From an uncultured Faecalibacterium sp. (GTDB lineage Bacteria > Bacillota > Clostridia > Oscillospirales > Ruminococcaceae), in assembly GCA_934525845.1 (NCBI GenBank), contig CAKSZS010000001.1, positions 62,001-126,000 of the forward strand: DNA of 64,000 nt. Direction: 5' to 3'. Positions 60,700 through 64,000 of the stretch are shown in pieces; position 1 is the stretch's first letter, and each line of letters opens with the position of its first letter. The notes below the pieces were generated by a model that did not search any database, was not told the DNA's origin, and was given only the letters and a program-made list of their open reading frames with translations. A program made the position numbers and the translations under genes.

Positions 60700-63228
60700 A
60701 TGCAAAAGATCCATCGGAACGACGGGGGAACATCTTCCCCGCAGGCGACGGGACGAAAAGTAAACGTGAACAACAGCCGCAGAGAACCTTCGGCAAAGCC
60801 GCCGAAGGAGCCAAAGGAACCGAAGGAGAAGAGCCGGCACCCGATCCTGCGGTTCCTTGGCCGGGCGATCGCAACGGTGGTGTGCCTGGGCATCATGCTG
60901 GGTTGCCTGGTGTCGGTGGGCGCTGTGCTGTATGTGGTGCAGGCGACCGCCAACGACGGCGACCTGCTGGATCTGGACAACATTGAACTGAGCCAGTCCA
61001 GTGTGGTCATGGCCACCGACCCGGACACCGGGGCACAGGTGGAGTACGCGACCCTGCGCTCTTCCAACAGCCACCGCGTGTGGGCGGATCTGGAGCAGAT
61101 CCCGACCAACCTGCAGTATGCGTTCATCTGCACCGAGGACAAGGATTTTTACAATGAGCCGGGCGTCAACTTCAAGCGCACGATCGGCGCCATGGTCAAC
61201 GAGTATCTGCTGCCCATCTACAGCTCCAAGCAGGGTGCATCCACACTGGAGCAGCAGCTCATCAAAAACCTGACCGATGATGACAGCGCCAGCGGCATCG
61301 AGGGTGCTCTGCGCAAACTGCGCGAGATCTACCGTGCGCTCTGCCTGAGCCGCAGTTACTCCAAGGAGACGATCCTGGAAGCGTACCTGAACACCATCAG
61401 CTTCACCGGTACCATTCAGGGCGTGCAGACGGCGGCGAACGAATACTTCAACAAGGATGTCAGCCAGCTGACCCTGTGGGAGTGCGCTACCATTGCATCC
61501 ATCACCAAGAATCCTACCAACTACAACCCCTATACCAACCCCGAGAATCTGATCAACCGCCGCAACTTCCTCATGTACAATATGTGGCAGCAGGGCGTGA
61601 TCTCGGAAGAAGACTACCGCAATGCAGCGGCGCAGCCGCTGGTGCTGGCCGAGGATGACAGCAGCAAGAAGAACACGTCCGTCACCTCTTACTTTACCGA
61701 TGCCCTGTTCAGCGAGCTGGTGCAGGACATCATGGCCAAGGAGAACATTTCGGAGTCCGAAGCGCAGAAGCTGCTGTACACCGGCGGCTTTACGATCGAG
61801 GCCACCGTCAACACCAAGGTGCAGTCCGCCATGGAGAATCTGATGCGGAACGATGGTGACGCCTACTTCCCGGCCGGCTGGCATGAGGAAGAGGTCACCT
61901 CCATTTCGGACGATGATGTGCAGGTCATGAACGAGGACGGCACCCCCAAGACCCGCACCGGCGAGGATGGCACGGTCTACTACTACCGCAATGTGCGCAC
62001 CCAGGCGGCCATGGTCACGCTGGACTATGACGGCAATGTGGTGGCACTGGTGGGTGGTGTCGGCGAGAAGACCAAGAGTCTGTCGCTGAACCGCGCTTAC
62101 AGCGTGACCCGGCAGACCGGTTCGACCATCAAGCCCATTGGCGCGTATGCGCTGGGCGTGGAGTATGGACTGGTCAACTGGTCCACCATGCTGAACAACT
62201 CGCCCCTGTACCAGAAGCAGGATATGATCATCCGCGATGAGGATTACTGCCGCAAGAACGGTCTGATGGGACTGTCGGACAAGCAGCTGCGCAAGTATCC
62301 CAATGCATGGCGCAGCTGGCCCCGCAACTACGGCGGCAACTACGGCGACAACACGGATCTCCCGCTGTGGAACGGCCTGGCCCGCTCCCTGAACACCATT
62401 GCGGTGCGGGTGGGCGACCTGGTGGGCGCAAGCAACATCTTCAATTTTGTGTACAATACCCTGCAGCTGGATACGCTGGATCCCACCAATGACGTGGGTC
62501 TGGCCCAGATGGTCATGGGCAGCCAGACGCACGGCGTCACCCCCATGGCACTGGCGGCGGCGTTCCAGATCTTCTACGATGGAGAGTACACCACCCCGCA
62601 TCTGTACACCCGTGTGCTGGATCGGGACGGCAACATCTATCTGGAAAATAACGCCACCAGCTATCAGGCACTGACCAGCGATACGGCCTATGTCATGAAC
62701 CGTCTGCTGAAGAACGTGCTGTACTCCAGCGTGGGCACCGCCAGCGGCCGCTACCCCAACTCCAACGGCATGGAAGCCTTTGGCAAGACCGGTACGGCCA
62801 GCGATGAGAAAGACCTGTGGTTCGTGGGCGGCACGCCGTACTACGTCACCGCTGTGTGGTGGGGCTACGATGCGCCGTATGACATGACCAAGACCCTGAC
62901 CAAGCAGCAGGCCAAGACCCGTACCTGCGTCACCGCCTGGAAGGCTCTGATGGAGCAGGTGCAGGCCGATCTGCCGTACAAGGCTTTCCCGGCTTCGGAC
63001 GGTGTCGTGGAGCGCCGCTACTGCACCCAGAGCGGTCTGCTGGCCAGCGGTTCCTGCCCCAGCACGGCAGTGGGCTATTACCGCGCCGATGACCTGCCGG
63101 CCACCTGCAACTACTCGCACGCTTCGGCATCTGCACCTGCGGCGTCCTCCAGTGCTCCGGCACAGACGGAAAGCACCCCGGAGCAGACTGTCATTCCGGC
63201 GGATACAGGTAATCTGGATACAGATTGA
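60700..63228 (+). CDS. Class A penicillin-binding protein (PBP1A-like)
   Basis: 842 residues from ATG 60700. A basic Pro/Lys cytoplasmic tail and one membrane helix (about 50-75) precede the GT51 transglycosylase (catalytic Glu146 in EDKDFYNEPGVNFKRTI, then GASTLEQQLIKNL and KEIILEAYLNTI-type LEAYLNTISF). The transpeptidase has Ser475 in GSTIKP, and KTGTAS with Lys696. The C-terminus is a Ser/Ala/Pro/Thr tail. It polymerises and cross-links peptidoglycan. The AGGAGG site at 60671-60676 is 23 nt from this ATG, which is unusually far; an ATT at 60685 is at proper spacing. There is no terminator after it. Confidence 0.93.
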   Translation: MQKIHRNDGGTSSPQATGRKVNVNNSRREPSAKPPKEPKEPKEKSRHPILRFLGRAIATVVCLGIMLGCLVSVGAVLYVVQATANDGDLLDLDNIELSQSSVVMATDPDTGAQVEYATLRSSNSHRVWADLEQIPTNLQYAFICTEDKDFYNEPGVNFKRTIGAMVNEYLLPIYSSKQGASTLEQQLIKNLTDDDSASGIEGALRKLREIYRALCLSRSYSKETILEAYLNTISFTGTIQGVQTAANEYFNKDVSQLTLWECATIASITKNPTNYNPYTNPENLINRRNFLMYNMWQQGVISEEDYRNAAAQPLVLAEDDSSKKNTSVTSYFTDALFSELVQDIMAKENISESEAQKLLYTGGFTIEATVNTKVQSAMENLMRNDGDAYFPAGWHEEEVTSISDDDVQVMNEDGTPKTRTGEDGTVYYYRNVRTQAAMVTLDYDGNVVALVGGVGEKTKSLSLNRAYSVTRQTGSTIKPIGAYALGVEYGLVNWSTMLNNSPLYQKQDMIIRDEDYCRKNGLMGLSDKQLRKYPNAWRSWPRNYGGNYGDNTDLPLWNGLARSLNTIAVRVGDLVGASNIFNFVYNTLQLDTLDPTNDVGLAQMVMGSQTHGVTPMALAAAFQIFYDGEYTTPHLYTRVLDRDGNIYLENNATSYQALTSDTAYVMNRLLKNVLYSSVGTASGRYPNSNGMEAFGKTGTASDEKDLWFVGGTPYYVTAVWWGYDAPYDMTKTLTKQQAKTRTCVTAWKALMEQVQADLPYKAFPASDGVVERRYCTQSGLLASGSCPSTAVGYYRADDLPATCNYSHASASAPAASSSAPAQTESTPEQTVIPADTGNLDTD

Positions 63229-63358
63229 TTCTGTTCCTGTCCTGCGGACAGAATGGGAAAAATCATACTTTCCCGGGGAAAGCGTTGCAATTCCGGCAAG
63301 GAAAAACAGCACTTCACAAGTCAAAACTGGATAATCTGACAAAAACGCATCCGACCTC

Positions 63359-63387
63359 TTGCATTGCAGGGGGCCGGATGTTATTAT
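63359..63387 (+). promoter_or_regulatory. Promoter for the pheB-hom unit
   Basis: TTGCAT at 63359-63364, 17-bp spacer, TATTAT at 63382-63387. Confidence 0.65.
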
Positions 63388-63426
63388 ATTCACTGCAAGA
63401 ACACTTGTGTTTGTGAGGTGAACAAG

Positions 63427-63858
63427 TTGGAACGCCGCTTTTATCTGGTGGACGCACAGGTTTTGCCGGAGGTTTTCCTCAAGGTGGTACGCGCCAAGGA
63501 GCTTTTGGCCAGCGGAGAGGCCCGCAGTATTTCGGCGGCCACCCGCGCGGTGGATCTGTCGCGCAGTGCGTTTTATAAGTATAAGGATTGTATTTTTGAT
63601 TCCGAGAATGGCCGCGAGGTCATTACGGTCATGGCAACGCTCCGGGATGAGACCGGAGCACTGCAGAGCCTGCTGGCCGGCATCAGTGCCGCCGGAGCCA
63701 GCATTGTGACCATCAACCAGTCTACGCCGGAAAACGGAGCTGCACTGGTGGCGGTGACCATCCGCACCGATACGATGCAGATGACGCCGGAAGAACTGAC
63801 CGAGAAGCTTTCCCGCCAGCGCATGGTGGTGGGGGTGCACTGCGGGTACAACCTGTAA
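63427..63858 (+). CDS. pheB: UPF0735 ACT-domain protein (PheB-like)
   Basis: 143 residues. TTG start at 63427 lies six bases after GAGGTG; earlier in-frame starts lack a site. An N-terminal helical segment with a helix-turn-helix look (ISAATRAVDLSRSAFYKYKD) is followed by an ACT domain (VMATLRDETGALQSLLAGIS, TINQSTPENGAALVAVTI). PheB-type proteins in Firmicutes usually lie just before hom, as here. ACT domains bind amino acids and allow feedback control; a direct role in amino acid regulation is likely but unproven. Confidence 0.88.
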   Translation: MERRFYLVDAQVLPEVFLKVVRAKELLASGEARSISAATRAVDLSRSAFYKYKDCIFDSENGREVITVMATLRDETGALQSLLAGISAAGASIVTINQSTPENGAALVAVTIRTDTMQMTPEELTEKLSRQRMVVGVHCGYNL

Positions 63859-63896
63859 GGCAGATTTTCAGAGCATAGGAAAACGAGGGGAACGAT

Positions 63897-64000
63897 ATGG
63901 CTAAAATTGCAATTCTGGGTTTCGGCACCGTGGGCAGCGGTGTCTATGAGGTGCTGTGCCGCAATGCGGCAGGCGTCTCCCGCCGTGCCGGGGAACCGGT
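63897..64000 (+). CDS. hom: Homoserine dehydrogenase (5' part, cut by window edge)
   Basis: ATG 63897 (MAKIAILGFGTVGSGVYEVL) follows GAGGGGAA and continues past the window edge; about 34 residues are visible. The NAD(P)-binding loop GFGTVGSGV is characteristic of homoserine dehydrogenase. It would reduce aspartate semialdehyde to homoserine for threonine and methionine synthesis. The gene follows pheB by 38 bp. Confidence 0.85.
   Translation, partial: MAKIAILGFGTVGSGVYEVLCRNAAGVSRRAGEP

Noticed and set aside
63226..63300. Hairpins after the PBP gene as a terminator
   Set aside because: ATTCTG/CAGAAT and GGGAAA/TTTCCC stems form but no T-tract follows either one.

Overview
The window is about 58-60% G+C chromosomal DNA from a Gram-positive anaerobe of the Clostridia. 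Gene order, G/C-ending codons and above all a homologue of the 'microbial anti-inflammatory molecule' (MAM) point to Faecalibacterium (F. prausnitzii or a close relative). Most of it is housekeeping. I saw no rRNA operon, insertion sequence, prophage or CRISPR array. There are two tRNA genes (Asn-GUU, Gly-UCC), a glmS ribozyme, a c-di-GMP-I riboswitch and many clear sigma-A type promoters and intrinsic terminators.

Layout. 0-3 kb: 5' part of comM/yifB (minus), a small DUF6514-like gene, phosphoglucomutase. 3-17.5 kb: a dense co-directional block: fused ispDF, cdaA-cdaR (c-di-AMP synthesis and its regulator), an FAD oxidoreductase, an XpaC-like protein, recJ, rel, dtd, an MBL hydrolase, hemZ and a nucleoside kinase. 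17.6-22.7 kb: a zinc-ribbon protein, then mazG-hup-rqcP-yabP-yabQ-divIC-S1 protein, which is the Bacillus yab order and includes two sporulation genes, then an rRNA methyltransferase. 22.9-26.5 kb: a DUF5685-like protein, a membrane protein, and glmS behind its self-cleaving ribozyme.

26.5-33.2 kb (minus) is the most interesting region: a five-gene MAM export locus. In transcription order it holds a peptidase-containing ABC transporter (C39 domain), a 152-residue double-glycine-leader protein with the MAM leader, a small protein resembling a GyrI-type effector-binding fold, a HlyD-like membrane-fusion protein and a membrane-anchored Big_2 surface protein. One promoter with a structured leader of about 250 nt precedes it, and a strong terminator follows the MAM gene.

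33.2-38.3 kb: tRNA-Asn, typA, a beta-CASP nuclease with an unidentified structured 5' leader, tRNA-Gly, an AlkD-like repair protein. 38.4-49.9 kb: the conserved pyrH-frr-uppS-cdsA-dxr-rseP-ispG-polC run, with a Fic adenylyltransferase inserted before polC. 50-53.3 kb (minus): an AraC/DUF2000 chimera, then the Gls24 protein and fakA-like DAK2 gene. 53.8-57.5 kb: a CBS-domain protein, then a 937-residue secreted surface protein behind a c-di-GMP riboswitch and terminator. 57.7-64 kb: a 38-codon ORF, a Na/Pi cotransporter, a BofC_C-domain protein, a class A PBP, a PheB-like ACT protein and the start of hom.

Functional themes: isoprenoid and cell-envelope synthesis (ispDF, uppS, dxr, ispG, cdsA, glmS, PBP), three nucleotide second messengers (c-di-AMP made by CdaA, (p)ppGpp by Rel, c-di-GMP sensed by the riboswitch), and a dedicated export apparatus for one secreted host-interaction protein. 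All names come from reading motifs and gene order; no database search was run.
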